Source of the DNA: Clostridia bacterium
GTDB taxonomy: Bacteria; Bacillota; Clostridia; Christensenellales; Aristaeellaceae
Length of the DNA: 7,195 nucleotides
Assembly (NCBI GenBank): GCA_017551645.1
Contig: JAFZLE010000025.1
Coordinates: 1 to 7,195, forward strand
Reading direction: 5' to 3'
Of the stretch, positions 6,469 through 7,195 are shown piece by piece; the stretch's first letter is position 1; every line of letters starts with the position of its first letter. Below the pieces are notes generated by a model. That model saw only the letters and a list, made by a program, of their open reading frames with translations. It ran no database searches and was not told the origin of the DNA. The position numbers and the translations under genes are program-made.

Positions 6469-6474
6469 TCCTTT
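6469..6474 (-). promoter_or_regulatory. Ribosome binding site deciding the divIVA start
   Basis: AAAGGA on the minus strand is eight bases upstream of ATG 6460. It overlaps the alternative ATG at 6469, which argues against that start. Confidence 0.65.
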
Positions 6475-6516
6475 CGGTGTATATTTTTATTTCAACGCGC
6501 TGTTACGCGCGGATGA

Positions 6517-6816
6517 TCACCTGAAAACCAGCTTTATCAACCAGGACAGCAGCTCGCACAGCACTACTGCGACAGCCGGGGAAAAGTCTATGCCCGTAGC
6601 CGAGATCGCTCCTTCCATGGACCTCTGTATGGGAAACAACACCGGGTCAGTCGCTTTTTCCAGCAGATAGTTCACCTTTCCGCCCTCGCTGTGGGTGAGC
6701 CTGAGATACAGGTGCACGATCACCCGGAGTATCACCAAAAGCTCGATCAGGGAGATTATGGTGATGAGGATGCGGGGTATAGCGCTTATAGAGAGCCTCG
6801 CGCCAAGTGTGATCAT
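6517..6816 (-). CDS. yggT: YggT/YlmG family membrane protein
   Basis: A 99-residue integral membrane protein of the YggT (YlmG) family, linked to cell division or membrane organisation in bacteria and to nucleoid distribution in plastids; its molecular role is unsettled. Two membrane helices are visible at about 13-38 and 78-97. Between them is the family signature, DPVLFPIQRSM (57-67) followed by GIDFSPAVAV (75-84). The start is well supported: AGGAGGT lies six bases upstream of ATG 6816, and only one base separates that ATG from the sepF stop. Position between sepF and divIVA is the conserved Firmicutes arrangement. The ylmH gene that normally follows is missing; a 56-base gap leads straight to divIVA. 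Confidence 0.9.
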   Translation of the reverse strand: MITLGARLSISAIPRILITIISLIELLVILRVIVHLYLRLTHSEGGKVNYLLEKATDPVLFPIQRSMEGAISATGIDFSPAVAVVLCELLSWLIKLVFR

Positions 6817-6817
6817 A

Positions 6818-7195
6818 TCAGTACCTCCTCTCTATATGACGGGACATGTTCACGTTCACGTTCTTGGGGGCAATAAAATACGTGTTGTCGGTGATCTTCC
6901 TTACCTTTGCATTCAGAGCGAACGCCGCGCCTGCCAGCGTGTCTATTATCCGCTGGGCGGTAAAATCGTCGGTGCCGTCAAAGTTGATCACCGCGCTGGT
7001 GCCGGCGATTATGTCCTTTATGACCTCCGCGCACTCCCCCAGCTGGCTGATGTAGTAGACCATGGTGTCGGGACGGGACACGGGCTTTGCGCCGTCCTGC
7101 CGGAGCTGTGCGGACGGGCTGCCCGTCTTTCGGGTAGTCTGCCGGGCCTCGCGCCTGGCCTGCTGGCCCCTGGAGCGGGCATACGCGTCCTCATA
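6818..7195 (-). CDS. sepF: Cell division protein SepF (N-terminus off window)
   Basis: The last 125 codons of SepF, which links FtsZ filaments to the membrane and helps septum assembly. The frame is open to the window edge. The first visible residues (to about 43) are Arg/Gln/Ala-rich and disordered-looking, the typical linker between the N-terminal membrane helix, not seen here, and the core. The core follows: RPDTMVYYISQLGECAEVI, VINFDGTDDFTAQRIIDTLAG, and AFALNAKVRKITDNTYFIAP. It matches the FtsZ-binding and dimerisation domain of the family, including the conserved (D/N)FDG and AQRIIDxLxG stretches. The tail NVNVNMSRHIERRY ends at TGA 6818. The GTG at 7081 lies inside the linker and is not the start. 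The 3' end carries the yggT ribosome binding site. Confidence 0.93.
   Translation of the reverse strand, partial: YEDAYARSRGQQARREARQTTRKTGSPSAQLRQDGAKPVSRPDTMVYYISQLGECAEVIKDIIAGTSAVINFDGTDDFTAQRIIDTLAGAAFALNAKVRKITDNTYFIAPKNVNVNMSRHIERRY
6823..6829 (-). promoter_or_regulatory. yggT ribosome binding site inside the sepF 3' end
   Basis: A perfect AGGAGGT on the minus strand encodes part of the last SepF codons and sits six bases before the yggT ATG, indicating coupled translation. Confidence 0.75.

Noticed and set aside
4475..6507. 11-base repeat GCGCTGTTACG at 4475-4485 and 6497-6507
   Set aside because: Several exact 11-base matches are expected by chance in a 7-kb window searched on both strands, and no wider similarity surrounds them.
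6461..6516. Possible promoter or terminator between yggT and divIVA
   Set aside because: The TTGAAA there has no -10 box at proper distance, and the CGCGC/GCGCG stem is only five pairs with an A-rich, not T-rich, tail.
5909..6670. Plus-strand open frame opposite divIVA and yggT
   Set aside because: Its Leu-rich text mirrors the Glu/Lys coiled coil of DivIVA, and it crosses two real genes.

Overview
The window looks like chromosome from a GC-rich Gram-positive anaerobe of the class Clostridia. This is inferred from the minus-strand order sepF - yggT(ylmG) - divIVA - lspA - rluD, which is a shortened form of the conserved Firmicutes segment downstream of the division cluster. AGGAGG-type ribosome binding sites, TTGAAA/TATAAT promoters and a secreted GH53 galactanase also fit. 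Genus cannot be told from the sequence. Nothing points to a plasmid, phage or insertion sequence, and I see no tRNA, rRNA or CRISPR array.

Left part, plus strand (1-3067): the 3' end of an unrecognised protein is followed 13 bases later by a large secreted endo-beta-1,4-galactanase (GH53 catalytic domain, Ig-like module, C-terminal galactan-binding-like module). A near-consensus promoter then drives a small secreted Cys/His-rich protein of unknown function, closed by a strong intrinsic terminator.

Centre, minus strand (4457-3085): a near-consensus promoter reads a cytoplasmic GH27 alpha-galactosidase and a 62-residue zinc-ribbon protein whose GTG start overlaps the galactosidase stop (GTGA). 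This unit converges on the plus-strand unit. Together, the galactanase outside and the alpha-galactosidase inside suggest use of plant galactan or alpha-galactosides. This is inferred, since no transporter is visible in the window.

Right part, minus strand (7195-4455): SepF (N-terminus off the window), YggT, DivIVA, LspA and RluD. SepF anchors FtsZ to the membrane, DivIVA marks curved membrane or poles, LspA cleaves lipoprotein signal peptides and RluD modifies 23S rRNA. The usual ylmH (between yggT and divIVA) and ileS (between divIVA and lspA) are missing. A hairpin terminator lies where ileS would be. The rluD terminator has its U-tract running into the -35 box of the alpha-galactosidase promoter.

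Points most worth a second look are the uncharacterised zinc-ribbon partner of the alpha-galactosidase, the Cys/His-rich secreted protein, an LspA that lacks two conserved non-catalytic acidic residues, and a DivIVA with an altered membrane-contact loop. No clearly new multi-gene system was found.
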